NCBI GenBank assembly: GCA_036377055.1
Contig: DASUZD010000260.1
Location: 1 to 25,442, forward strand
Direction: 5' to 3'
DNA length: 25,442 bases
Origin: DASUZD01 sp036377055
GTDB lineage: Bacteria; Actinomycetota; Thermoleophilia; Gaiellales; Gaiellaceae
A program made the translations under genes and the position numbers. Below, piece by piece: positions 1 through 7,016 of the stretch; position 1 is the stretch's first letter, and each line of letters begins with the position of its first letter. A model generated the notes under the pieces. It did not search any database. It had not been told where the DNA came from and was given only the letters and a program-made list of their open reading frames with translations.

Positions 1-21
1 ACGAGTCGATTCTAGGAGGGC

Positions 22-384
22 TTACCGGGTGGCGCGGGCGCCCAGGCCGAAGAACTCGCGGGAGCTGTCCCTGCCGACGAGCAGCCAGAGGACGAGGGCG
101 TTCGTGAGGGCGATCAGCAACGCGCCGCCGAAGACGGCATAGCCCTGCTCGCGGAAGCTGCCGGCGAGCGGGAGGAGCTGCGCGTGCGAGCCGCCGAGCC
201 CATGGAACATCATCAGGGCCGGCCAGCCGCCCGCGGGCGGCGCCCCGGCGGGCGTCAGCAGCGACGCGTCGATGCGGGCGCCGTCGTCCATCAGGAGGGA
301 GACCTCTTCGGCGTGGGCGACTGAAGGCGCCGCCGCAAAAGCCGCGATGAACACTGAGAGTACGAGCGCGCGACGCACGCCCAC
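22..384 (-). pseudogene. Truncated/chimeric secreted alpha/beta-hydrolase remnant
   Basis: A 120-residue frame starting at GTG and ending in TAA. Residues 1-25 form a signal peptide (MGVRRALVLSVFIAAFAAAP, then SVAHA). Residues 26-86 resemble the start of an acyl-esterase or dienelactone-type alpha/beta hydrolase: an MDDGARIDASLLTP strand, then ALMMFHGLGG, where the oxyanion HG motif sits, then SFREQGYAVF. Such enzymes should continue into a nucleophile elbow (GxSxG), an acid and a histidine over 200 or more residues. Here the chain jumps straight into a hydrophobic helix (GGALLIALTNALVLWLLVG) and stops after a short basic tail. I read it as a hydrolase with its catalytic middle deleted in frame, leaving a C-terminal membrane anchor, so activity is unlikely. 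It could instead be a small secreted membrane protein or an assembly join. It diverges from murI with 27 bases between the starts. Confidence 0.5.
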
Positions 385-399
385 AGCCTAGTCCGGCGT

Positions 400-405
400 T
401 ACGAT
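400..405 (+). promoter_or_regulatory. Candidate -10 box for murI (leaderless)
   Basis: TACGAT lies 6 bases before the GTG start, and no Shine-Dalgarno sequence is visible in the 27-base gap to the divergent gene. The spacing would put the transcript start at or near the start codon. No convincing -35 box is seen. Confidence 0.35.
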
Positions 406-411
406 CGCTCG

Positions 412-1227
412 GTGGATCCGCGGCCCGTTGGCGTCTTCGACTCCGGCGTCGGAGGACTGACCGTCCTGCACGAGTGCCTCGTCACGATGCCGCACGAGGA
501 CTTCGTCTACCTCGGCGACCACGCGCGCCTGCCGTACGGGCCGCGGCCGCTCGACGAGGTCCGCGGTTTCGCGCTCGAGATCGGCTCGTTCCTCGAACGC
601 CAGGGCGTGAAGCTCGTCGTCGCGGGCTGCAACACGGCCACGTCGGCGGCGCTGCCGCAGCTCCAGGAGGAGCTGCGCGTGCCGGTCGTCGGAGTGATCG
701 CCCCCGAGGCCCACGCTGCGGTGCAGGCGACGCGGAACCGCCGCGTCGGCCTGATGGCCACGGAGGGGACCGTCGCGGCGGGACGGTACGCGGAGCTCGT
801 CCACGCGCTCGACGCGGGAATCGAGTTCTTCCCCGTCGCGTGCCCGGAGCTCGTGCCGCTGATCGAGGGCGACGACCCGTTCGCGGAGGCGACGACCGAG
901 GCCGTCCGGGCGTACGCGGCGCAGCTCAAGGAGGCCGGCGTCGACACGGTCATCCTCGGTTGCACGCACTACCCGCTCATCCGCCCGATCTTCCAGCGCG
1001 TCTTCGGCCGCTCGACGACACTCGTCTTCAGCGCCGACGAGACGGCGCGCGAGGTCGCGGAGGCGCTCGCGAAGAAGGGCTTCGAGAACGGCGCCGACCG
1101 CGAGGGCGACTACCGCTTCCTCACCACCGGCGACCCCGCGAGCTTCCGCGCGATGGGCAAGCGGTTCCTCCAGCTCCCGATCCGCGAGGTCGAGCACGTG
1201 ACGCTCACCGAGCTCACGGTCGCATGA
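412..1227 (+). CDS. murI: Glutamate racemase
   Basis: A 271-residue cytoplasmic enzyme that interconverts L- and D-glutamate to supply D-Glu for peptidoglycan. It has the family signatures in order: VFDSGVGGLTV at 8-18 with the catalytic Asp10 and Ser11, the LPYG substrate loop at 40-43, AGCNTATSAA with catalytic Cys73, and LGCTHYPLI with the second catalytic Cys184 followed by His. Length is normal for the family. The GTG start at 412 gives MDPRPVGVFDSG, a typical N terminus, and a -10-like TACGAT sits just before it. Its stop overlaps the start of rph (ATGA), so the two are probably translationally coupled. It heads the murI-rph-mgtC-rdgB run. Identification is firm. Confidence 0.96.
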   Translation: MDPRPVGVFDSGVGGLTVLHECLVTMPHEDFVYLGDHARLPYGPRPLDEVRGFALEIGSFLERQGVKLVVAGCNTATSAALPQLQEELRVPVVGVIAPEAHAAVQATRNRRVGLMATEGTVAAGRYAELVHALDAGIEFFPVACPELVPLIEGDDPFAEATTEAVRAYAAQLKEAGVDTVILGCTHYPLIRPIFQRVFGRSTTLVFSADETAREVAEALAKKGFENGADREGDYRFLTTGDPASFRAMGKRFLQLPIREVEHVTLTELTVA

Positions 1228-1940
1228 GCCGCGCCGACGGCCGCCGCGCCGAGGAGCTCCGGCCGCTGGAGCTCCACGTCGACTTCCTGGAGCAGCCGCA
1301 CGGCTCGGTCGTCTTCTCGCAGGGCCTGACGAAGGTGCTCTGCACGGCGTCGATCCAGGACGGCGTTCCGCGCTGGCTCTACGGGCGCGGCCGGGGGTGG
1401 CTGACGGCGGAGTACTCGCTCCTGCCGGCCTCGACCGGCGACCGCACGGATCGCGAAGCGTCCCGCGGGAAGCAGAGCGGGCGGACGATCGAGATCCAGC
1501 GGCTGATCGGGCGGGCGGTGCGCGCGGTGACGGACTTCGAGGCGCTCGGCGAGCGGACGCTCTGGCTCGACTGCGACGTCCTCCAGGCCGACGGCGGGAC
1601 GCGCTGCGCGGCGATCTGCGGCGCGTACGTCGCGGGGCGGCGGGCGCTGGAGCGGTTCGGGTTGTCGAAGGCGTTTGTGGGCTCGGTCGCGGCGGTGTCG
1701 GTCGGGATCGTCGACGGCGAGCCGCTGCTCGACCTCGACTACTCCGAGGACTCGAACGCCGAGGTGGACATGAACGTCGTCATGACCGGCGAGGGCGCGC
1801 TCGTCGAGGTGCAGGCGACGGCCGAGCGGACGCCGTTCTCGCGTGCCCGGCTCGACGAGCTGCTCGAGCTCTCCGCCCTCGGGATCGAGGAGATCTCCGC
1901 GGCGCAGCGCGACGCCGTGGAGACCGTGCGTGCTCTTTAG
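1224..1940 (+). CDS. rph: Ribonuclease PH
   Basis: A 238-residue phosphorolytic 3'-to-5' exoribonuclease that trims tRNA 3' ends using inorganic phosphate and normally works as a hexamer. Family features are clear: an N terminus of the form MSRADGRRAEELRP, GSVVFSQGLTKVLCTASI, PRWLYGRGRGWLTAEYSLLP, the phosphate and RNA-binding stretch with GRTIEIQRLIGRAVRA, LDCDVLQADGGTRCAAI, and DLDYSEDSNAEVDMNVVMT. Length is standard. The ATG at 1224 overlaps the murI stop and fits the usual N terminus, so the longer upstream extension of this frame into murI is not real. The next gene begins inside the last codons. murI-rph-rdgB order is common in GC-rich Gram-positive bacteria. Confidence 0.96.
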   Translation: MSRADGRRAEELRPLELHVDFLEQPHGSVVFSQGLTKVLCTASIQDGVPRWLYGRGRGWLTAEYSLLPASTGDRTDREASRGKQSGRTIEIQRLIGRAVRAVTDFEALGERTLWLDCDVLQADGGTRCAAICGAYVAGRRALERFGLSKAFVGSVAAVSVGIVDGEPLLDLDYSEDSNAEVDMNVVMTGEGALVEVQATAERTPFSRARLDELLELSALGIEEISAAQRDAVETVRAL

Positions 1941-2622
1941 CTTGCCGGCGCTGACGTGGCCGGAGGTGCTCCTCCGGCTTGCGCTCGCAGCGGCCTTCGG
2001 CGCCGCAATCGGCGTGGAGCGCGAGCTTCGCGAGCGGGAGGCCGGACTGCGGACGCACCTCTTGGTTTCCCTGGGCTCGGCTTTGTTCACGATCGTCTCC
2101 GCCTACGGGTTCCGCGAGTTCCTCGTGAACGGCGGGGCCGTCATTCGCGCCGATCCGACGCGGATCGCGGCGCAGATCGTCACCGGGATCGGCTTTCTCG
2201 GGGCGGGTGCGATCATCCGCCAGGGTCTCGCGGTGCGGGGGCTGACGACGGCGGCGACGTTGTGGGTGGTCGCAGCGATCGGGCTCGCCTCCGGCGCGGG
2301 CTACTACAGCGCGGCCGCGATCGCGACGGTGCTCGTCCTGTTGAGCCTCTGGCCGCTGCGCCTGCTTGCGTACAGGATCTTCGTCCGCTACCGGCCCGAG
2401 CGCGAGCGGCTGATCGTCGATCTCGAGCGCGGCCGGCCGCCCGGGGTCGTGCTGGACGCAGTCGAGGCCGCGGGTGCGCACGTGGAGTCCCTCGCGATCG
2501 CCGACGAGGGGGAGCGGCGGAGCATCGCGCTCGAGGTCGACTTCCCGCCGCGGACGCGTGACGCCGTCCTCCACGCGATCACCGACCTCGAGGGCGTGAA
2601 GACGGTGCAGTGGGCGGAGTGA
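1930..2622 (+). CDS. MgtC/SapB family membrane protein
   Basis: A 230-residue protein with the MgtC/SapB core: hydrophobic segments at about 12-28, 40-60, 79-99, 102-120 and 122-146, the signature GAAIGVERELREREAGLRTH at 24-43, and IAAQIVTGIGFLGAGAII with the following GLTTAATLWVVAAIGLASGAG. A soluble ACT-like tail of about 80 residues follows. The family is linked to magnesium limitation and virulence, or to ion homeostasis generally. In this setting the exact role is unknown and no specific transport activity can be assigned. The GTG at 1930 overlaps the end of rph by 11 bases; a TTG at 1942 is an alternative. The frame continues open upstream into rph, but that extension has no family similarity. 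The rdgB start overlaps its stop. Confidence 0.9.
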   Translation: MLFSLPALTWPEVLLRLALAAAFGAAIGVERELREREAGLRTHLLVSLGSALFTIVSAYGFREFLVNGGAVIRADPTRIAAQIVTGIGFLGAGAIIRQGLAVRGLTTAATLWVVAAIGLASGAGYYSAAAIATVLVLLSLWPLRLLAYRIFVRYRPERERLIVDLERGRPPGVVLDAVEAAGAHVESLAIADEGERRSIALEVDFPPRTRDAVLHAITDLEGVKTVQWAE

Positions 2623-3176
2623 CCGCGAGGCTCGCCTCGCAAAACCCGAACAAGGCGAGAGAGCTGGCGCATGCTCTTCCCGGCTGGCGGATCGAGCTGC
2701 TGGAGGGTGATCCGCTGCCGGCCGAGACGGGCTCGACGTACTACGAGAACGCACTGGCCAAGGCGCGCTTTGGCCATCGCGCGGGCGAGTGGACGCTCGG
2801 CGAGGACTCGGGCATCGAGGTCGATGCGCTCGGCGGCGCACCGGGGCTGCACTCGGCGCGCTGGGCCGCGGACGGCGTCGCGGAGCTACTCGAGGAGCTT
2901 CGCAGCGTCACGGATCGTCGCGCGCGCTACGTCTGCGAGCTGGTCGCTCTCGCCCCGGACGGCCGCGAATACCGCGGGACGGGGATCCTGGAGGGCGGCA
3001 TCGCCGAGGTGCGCCGCGGAAGCGAGGGCTTCGGCTACGACCCGATCTTCGTCCCGGACGGCGAGGAGCGAACAGTGGCGGAGCTCGGGAACGATTGGAA
3101 GGGCCAGAACTCGCACCGCGCGCGAGCGGCCCACGCGCTGCAGGCCGCGATCGGCGTCGGCGCCTTCGAGCCGTAG
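2610..3176 (+). CDS. rdgB: XTP/dITP diphosphatase (RdgB/HAM1 family)
   Basis: A 188-residue house-cleaning pyrophosphatase that hydrolyses dITP, XTP and dXTP to monophosphates so that deaminated purines do not enter nucleic acids. Motifs: LASQNPNKARE at 8-18 (substrate loop with Lys15), GEDSGIEVDALGG with catalytic Asp66, GLHSARWA at 79-86, GSEGFGYDPIF at 138-147, and a C-terminal SHRARA. GTG at 2610 and GTG at 2619 (overlapping the mgtC stop as GTGA) are both possible; the second gives the more usual short N terminus. It ends one base short of the convergent DUF899 gene, so the two probably share a termination zone. A decayed copy of this gene lies at about 5262-5650. Confidence 0.94.
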   Translation: MGGVTARLASQNPNKARELAHALPGWRIELLEGDPLPAETGSTYYENALAKARFGHRAGEWTLGEDSGIEVDALGGAPGLHSARWAADGVAELLEELRSVTDRRARYVCELVALAPDGREYRGTGILEGGIAEVRRGSEGFGYDPIFVPDGEERTVAELGNDWKGQNSHRARAAHALQAAIGVGAFEP

Positions 3177-3177
3177 C

Positions 3178-3915
3178 TCAGTCCGGGTACTCGTCCTTCC
3201 GCCAGGCGCGGGGCTCGGGAGGTTGGGTCTTCGGTGTTCGGTCGAGCAGGAAGGTGTAGTACGGGGCGACGAACGGGTCGGGCGCCGCCACGGTGTAGGT
3301 GTGGTACACGGTCCCGTTCTCGCGCGCGAACGCGATCCAGCTCGGGTTCTCGCGCAGCCCGTCCTCGAGCTCGGCCCCGATCTGGCCCGACCAATCCTCC
3401 AGCCAGGACGGCGGGTTGTCGATCATGTCCTTGAGCTCGGGAATTTGCTGCGCCTGCTCCTCGGTCACCGCGAGGCCGAAGTCGAAGGCAAAGTCGTTGT
3501 TGTACGTCGAGACGTACGGGAACTGCCAGCCCATCCGCTGCTTGTAGGCGGTCAGCCGCTCGATCGGCGCCCGTGAGAAGCAGATCAGCGTCACGTCGCG
3601 GTGGTTCAGGTGGACGACCGAGCCGTCGAGCCCGTCGCCCAGGTTGGTGCAGCCAGGGCACGCGCCGAGCGTGTAGTCGGGCCCGAACATGATGTTGTAG
3701 GCGAGCAGTTGCGAGCGCCCGTCGAAGAGCTCCGCCAGCGTCTTCCTTCCGGCCTCGGTGTCGAACTCGTACGCCTTCTCGACGGGGACCCACGGGAGAT
3801 CGAGACGCTTGCTCTTGATCTCCTCGTTCCGCTCCGCGTGCTCGGTCTCGAGCTTGGCGAGCTCCTCCCGGGCCACCTGCCATTCCTCGCGGGTTCCGAT
3901 CTTGTGCTCAGGCAT
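3178..3915 (-). CDS. DUF899 family thioredoxin-like protein
   Basis: A 245-residue protein of the DUF899 family. The N-terminal part (MPEHKIGTREEWQVAREELA) is the usual helical start, followed by a thioredoxin-like fold with LLAYNIMFGPDYTLGACPGC, where C86-P-G-C89 looks like the redox pair, then NLGDGLDG, NHRDVTLICFSRAP and a C-terminal YYTFLLDRTP. The biochemical role of the family is not established; a disulfide or dithiol function is inference from the CPGC motif. The frame is open 45 codons further upstream, but ATG at 3915 is preceded by a good GGAGGGA ribosome site and matches the family start. It is divergent from an ECF sigma factor across a 112-base gap, which suggests it may be a target of that sigma factor. 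Confidence 0.9.
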   Translation of the reverse strand: MPEHKIGTREEWQVAREELAKLETEHAERNEEIKSKRLDLPWVPVEKAYEFDTEAGRKTLAELFDGRSQLLAYNIMFGPDYTLGACPGCTNLGDGLDGSVVHLNHRDVTLICFSRAPIERLTAYKQRMGWQFPYVSTYNNDFAFDFGLAVTEEQAQQIPELKDMIDNPPSWLEDWSGQIGAELEDGLRENPSWIAFARENGTVYHTYTVAAPDPFVAPYYTFLLDRTPKTQPPEPRAWRKDEYPD

Positions 3916-4027
3916 CACGTCTCCCTCCATCGGACTCGAACGCTCCCCTGCCAGCTTGAGACCGGCGGCGACCTCGAAACTCATCGTCGCTAAAGAATCT
4001 TGGCCGGACCCTTCTCCCTCGGAAAAG

Positions 4028-4519
4028 ATGGCTCTGCGACGCCGCGACATCGAGGAGCTCTACGACCGCCGCTATCTCGGCTTCCGCAACGCGCTCGCCG
4101 CGATCACCGGCAGCTACGACTCGGCGAGGGACGTCGTTCAGGAGGCGTTCGCACAGGCTCTTCGCCACCGTCGTAGCTTCCGAGGCGAGGGCGCGCCGGA
4201 AGCGTGGATCTCGAGAATCGCCTTGCGGATCGCCCTGCGCGAGCGCGGCCGGCGCGACCGTGTGGCCCCCAGCGGAGCCCGTGATGAGATCGCGACCGAC
4301 CTCGTCGCGCCGATCACGGACGTCGCGTTGGCCGATGCGATCCGCGCCCTACCGGCGCGACGGCGCCTGATCCTGTTCCTCCACTACTTCGGCGACCTCT
4401 CGTACGAGCAGATCGCCGAGCTCTGCGACATCAGCCCTGGAACCGTCGCGGCCACCCTCGCACAGGCACGCGACGCGCTGCGGGTAGCCCTGCAGCAGAA
4501 CGACGAGGTGATGCGATGA
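4028..4519 (+). CDS. ECF-type RNA polymerase sigma factor
   Basis: A 163-residue sigma-70 family protein of extracytoplasmic-function size. Region 2 runs at about 10-70 (NALAAITGSYDSARDVVQEA, the core-binding and -10 recognition part). Region 4 runs at about 105-152 (ALPARRRLILFLHYFGDLSY, then EQIAELCDISPGTVAATLAQ), the helix-turn-helix that reads the -35 box. Region 1.1 and region 3 are absent, as expected. The ATG at 4028 gives a complete region 2; upstream codons in this frame run antisense through the divergent DUF899 gene and are not real. The ribosome site is weak (GGAAAAG). The stop overlaps the ATG of the next gene (ATGA), a classic sigma/anti-sigma coupling. It probably controls its own operon and perhaps the divergent gene. 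Confidence 0.92.
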   Translation: MALRRRDIEELYDRRYLGFRNALAAITGSYDSARDVVQEAFAQALRHRRSFRGEGAPEAWISRIALRIALRERGRRDRVAPSGARDEIATDLVAPITDVALADAIRALPARRRLILFLHYFGDLSYEQIAELCDISPGTVAATLAQARDALRVALQQNDEVMR

Positions 4520-5160
4520 CCCGTATCGACGACCCGCTCCGCGAGCGGCTCCACCGCGCCGTGTCCTGGGACGACGATCGAGACTGGCGCGATGTGCGCC
4601 GCCGCGCCCGGCGACAGCGCGCCCCGGCGGTCCTAGCTGCTGCACTCGTCCTCGTCGTCGTGGTGGCAGGCCCGGCCTTCGCGTTTCGGCACCAGATCGC
4701 CGACTGGTGGAGCTCCGCGTCACCGGAGACGAACCACTTCGTCGACGCGTTTGCAGAGTGCGGACGCGGTGCCTTCACTCTGACGTTCGACCCGGAGAGC
4801 GGCGCCACCGTGCAGCGGCAGGGTCAGACGCTTGCGGGCGCTTCCTTTCGCGACCGGCAGATCAGCTGCGACGCGACGATCCATCTGCGCAAGGGGACGC
4901 CGGACGAGCTGAACGTCTACCACGGCGTCCTCGACCGGAGCAGCGGCAACGGAACCTCCGTCACCTGCTCGACGGATACGCCGCTCGAGATCGAGGTCCA
5001 TCCCGTCTGGTTCGAGAACGAGATAGTCGGCAGCGGCTTGACCGTCGCAGAAGCCGGAACGAGAACCGATATCGCGGGCGTGCTGATGAAGCGCGGCGAA
5101 ACGGGGCGAAACTGGTCGCGCGTCTACTGGAGCAGCGATGTCTGCTCGACATCGCCGTGA
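4516..5160 (+). CDS. Membrane-anchored partner of ECF sigma (putative anti-sigma)
   Basis: A 214-residue single-pass membrane protein that I do not recognise by family. A charged cytoplasmic segment of about 36 residues (rich in Arg and Asp, SWDDDRDWRDVRRRARRQRA) is followed by one transmembrane helix at about 37-57 (APAVLAAALVLVVVVAGPAF) and an outside domain of about 155 residues. That domain holds four cysteines (C82, C118, C151, C210), which could form two disulfides. Translational coupling to the sigma gene and the topology argue for an anti-sigma or signal-sensing role. There is no visible HxxxCxxC zinc anti-sigma motif, so it would not be a ZAS-type protein. The function is inferred from context only. 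Confidence 0.75.
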   Translation: MTRIDDPLRERLHRAVSWDDDRDWRDVRRRARRQRAPAVLAAALVLVVVVAGPAFAFRHQIADWWSSASPETNHFVDAFAECGRGAFTLTFDPESGATVQRQGQTLAGASFRDRQISCDATIHLRKGTPDELNVYHGVLDRSSGNGTSVTCSTDTPLEIEVHPVWFENEIVGSGLTVAEAGTRTDIAGVLMKRGETGRNWSRVYWSSDVCSTSP

Positions 5161-5261
5161 TCGAGTCCCGCTTCTGACGCGTCACGCTGCGTGGTGTCTC
5201 TGCTTTCCCGCGATCTCTGCCAAGAGCTCGTCGATCGGTCGTAGCGCAGAGCAGGCGAAGC

Positions 5262-5650
5262 CCCGCTTCGGCCGCCGCGACAGCGAGTAGACGCTTGCGA
5301 GGACTCCGGTATCGAGGTCGTCGCGCTTGGCGGCACGCCGGGCCTGCGATCGCGCGGCGGGCGGAGGACGGCGTCGCGAAGCTGCTCGAGGAGCTCCGAG
5401 GCGTGACGGATCGCGAACACCCTATGTCTGCGAGCTGGTCGCGATCTCGCCTGATGGGCGAGGAGCAGTCCGGCAGGGGGATCATAGAGGGGCGAATCGC
5501 GGAGGAGCGCCGCGGGAGCGAGGGCTTCGGCTACGACCCGATCTTCATCCCCGGGGGCGAACAGTGGCGAGCTTGGCAACGAGTGGAAGACGGAGAACTC
5601 GCACCGCTGCGGCCCGACAGCTCCTTGTCGCTCGAGAGACCAGCTAGCGC
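5262..5650 (+). pseudogene. Decayed partial copy of rdgB
   Basis: The DNA aligns by eye with the intact rdgB from about its codon 50 onward. Shared stretches include GGACGGCGTCGCG, CTCGAGGAGCT, GTCTGCGAGCTGGTCGC, and a long block spanning GCGAGGGCTTCGGCTACGAC and the following CCGATCTTC, which encodes the SEGFGYDPIF motif. The reading frame is broken: TAG at 5288-5290 replaces the codon for Trp61, a one-base loss follows it at once (CTTGCGAGG against CTCGGCGAGG), and further small deletions occur near 5347, 5420 and 5563. The N-terminal substrate loop cannot be made out. This is a non-functional paralogue or duplicated fragment. The remaining bases 5161-5261 and 5651-5669 hold nothing I recognise. 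Confidence 0.85.
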
Positions 5651-5669
5651 CGCGATCCATGCGCGGTCC

Positions 5670-6086
5670 CTATCTGCGAGTTACAGCCTCGATCGCTTGC
5701 GCCGCCGTCTCTGGGTCCTCATGCTCCCAAACCCGGATAACACTCCAACCCTGCTGGTCGAGTTTGGCATTGGTGTCCGCGTCTCGCCGTTGGTTTGCCT
5801 GGATCTTCGTGCGCCACCAGTCTGAGTTCTGCTTTGGCCAAGTCTGGTGCTCCGGGCAGCCGTGCCAGAAGCATCCGTCCACAAACACGGCGATCCGGAG
5901 GCGCGGAAACGCAATATCGGCCCGGCGGCGTAGGTTCGGCAGTGCATAGTCGACTCGAAACCGCAAGCCGCGCCGGTGGAGAATTGATCGCAAGGCAGTC
6001 TCGGCACCGGTGTCGCGCTGACGCTGCGACTTCATCCGGCGGAGCGTTTCGGGCGACGATGCAGCGGGCGTGCTGCGGTCCGACAC
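5670..6086 (-). CDS. vsr: Very-short-patch mismatch repair endonuclease (Vsr)
   Basis: A 138-residue Vsr endonuclease. The family nicks the strand with a T mispaired to G, a mismatch left when 5-methylcytosine deaminates, and so starts repair to C:G. Visible landmarks: the N-terminal SSPETLRRMKSQRQRDTGAE, LRSILHRRGLRFRVDYALP, the nuclease core RRRADIAFPRLRIAVFVDGC with the catalytic-type Asp, FWHGCPEH with its zinc/metal-site Cys and His, WWRTKIQANQRRDADTNAKL, and VIRVWEHED. Length is typical. It starts at GTG 6086, 34 bases after the upstream gene of the same strand, and is the last gene of the operon. Its substrate specificity would be expected to follow the site methylated by the neighbouring C5-methyltransferase. 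Confidence 0.95.
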   Translation of the reverse strand: MSDRSTPAASSPETLRRMKSQRQRDTGAETALRSILHRRGLRFRVDYALPNLRRRADIAFPRLRIAVFVDGCFWHGCPEHQTWPKQNSDWWRTKIQANQRRDADTNAKLDQQGWSVIRVWEHEDPETAAQAIEAVTRR

Positions 6087-6120
6087 TGCCGCCGAGTCTA
6101 AAGATGCTCGCCGGCGGCTT

Positions 6121-6960
6121 CTAGATCGCCTTGAAGGTGGTGTCGTACTCGTTCGCTACGCGCGTAACCATGTTGTCGTAGTAGAAGATGTCGCCCGGCG
6201 GAGGCGCGGGGGAAGATGTGATCAAGGAGACTGGCGTCGCGCCGTCGTTCGTTGCTGACACGACGATGATTCCCAGACCGTCATATCCCGCTGTGGCGCT
6301 CGACGTCCTGCGAGGAATCTCGCGGACCTTGGCTACCACGGATGCCGCTGCCGCAGGCTGCGAATGCTTGGAAACGACGAGAGCTGCGCCGGGAGACTTA
6401 TTGAGGTCGGGGCTTATGAAGGTCGTGGCCGCGTTCACCATGACCAAGCCGACGGCCAGTGCTTGGTGCGACGCCCCGTGAACGGTCTGATGGCTTGAGT
6501 TGAGCTCGTCGTAGAGACGTGGCAGTGCCTTCACATGCTCAGTCATCGCAGCCTTCGCTTCAAGTGCCACGAGAACGGCGCCCGCGGGAGCCCGTCGCAG
6601 CTCTGGCAGCGTCGCGAGCGTCTTCGCCTGCGCCGAATCGAGAACGACGTGATATCGGTAAGCGAGGTCGGCGAGCGTCTCCGTGGTCGTCGAACCGGAC
6701 GGCCGAGCGATGACGAGGTCGAGGACCTTCTTCCGTCCAGTGGCGAAGTCCCGGAACTCGTGGTTGATCCCGAAGACGATCTTTCCCTGCGCGGCGTGGC
6801 TCTTCATCAGCGCGCTCTGCTGCAAGAGATCGAAGAGCACGGCCCAACAAGCCACCTTGCTATGGAGATCCGAGCGGGAGTGGTACTGCCAGGGCGTCTT
6901 CGAAGACCCCCGCGCCTGTGGCAGCGAAAGACTCGCCGCGATGATGGCCGGTCCGTCCAT
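6121..6960 (-). CDS. Putative type II restriction endonuclease, PD-(D/E)XK-like, family unrecognised
   Basis: A 279-residue protein that I cannot place in a named family. Its position between a C5-methyltransferase and Vsr is the usual place for the cognate restriction enzyme. A plausible nuclease core is present: a helical start with DLHSKVACWAVLFDLL at 31-46, a strand with KIVFGINHEFRDF, then KKVLDLVIARP with Asp81, and later AGAVLVALEAKAAMTEH with E134-A-K136, which together look like a D...(D/E)xK active site. The C terminus (GDIFYYDNMVTRVANEYDTT) is unassigned. The frame is open to 7206, but the extra codons lie inside the methyltransferase gene. ATG 6960 follows the methyltransferase stop by 56 bases, with GGAGG about 15 bases upstream. 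The nuclease assignment is inference; cleavage site unknown. Confidence 0.7.
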   Translation of the reverse strand: MDGPAIIAASLSLPQARGSSKTPWQYHSRSDLHSKVACWAVLFDLLQQSALMKSHAAQGKIVFGINHEFRDFATGRKKVLDLVIARPSGSTTTETLADLAYRYHVVLDSAQAKTLATLPELRRAPAGAVLVALEAKAAMTEHVKALPRLYDELNSSHQTVHGASHQALAVGLVMVNAATTFISPDLNKSPGAALVVSKHSQPAAAASVVAKVREIPRRTSSATAGYDGLGIIVVSATNDGATPVSLITSSPAPPPGDIFYYDNMVTRVANEYDTTFKAI

Positions 6961-7016
6961 GTCGCTCTCGTACGACCTCCGAACGATCGCTCCTGCCGTG
7001 GGCGCGTATTCGGGGT

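Noticed and set aside
388..1197. Long minus-strand open frames opposite murI and other genes
   Set aside because: They are rich in Arg, Ala, Glu and Asp with no domain, and each mirrors a well-identified gene on the other strand, as expected at very high GC.
5295..5825. A 176-residue plus-strand frame across the rdgB copy and the vsr 3' end
   Set aside because: It joins different frames of the decayed rdgB with antisense vsr sequence; no continuous family match is possible.
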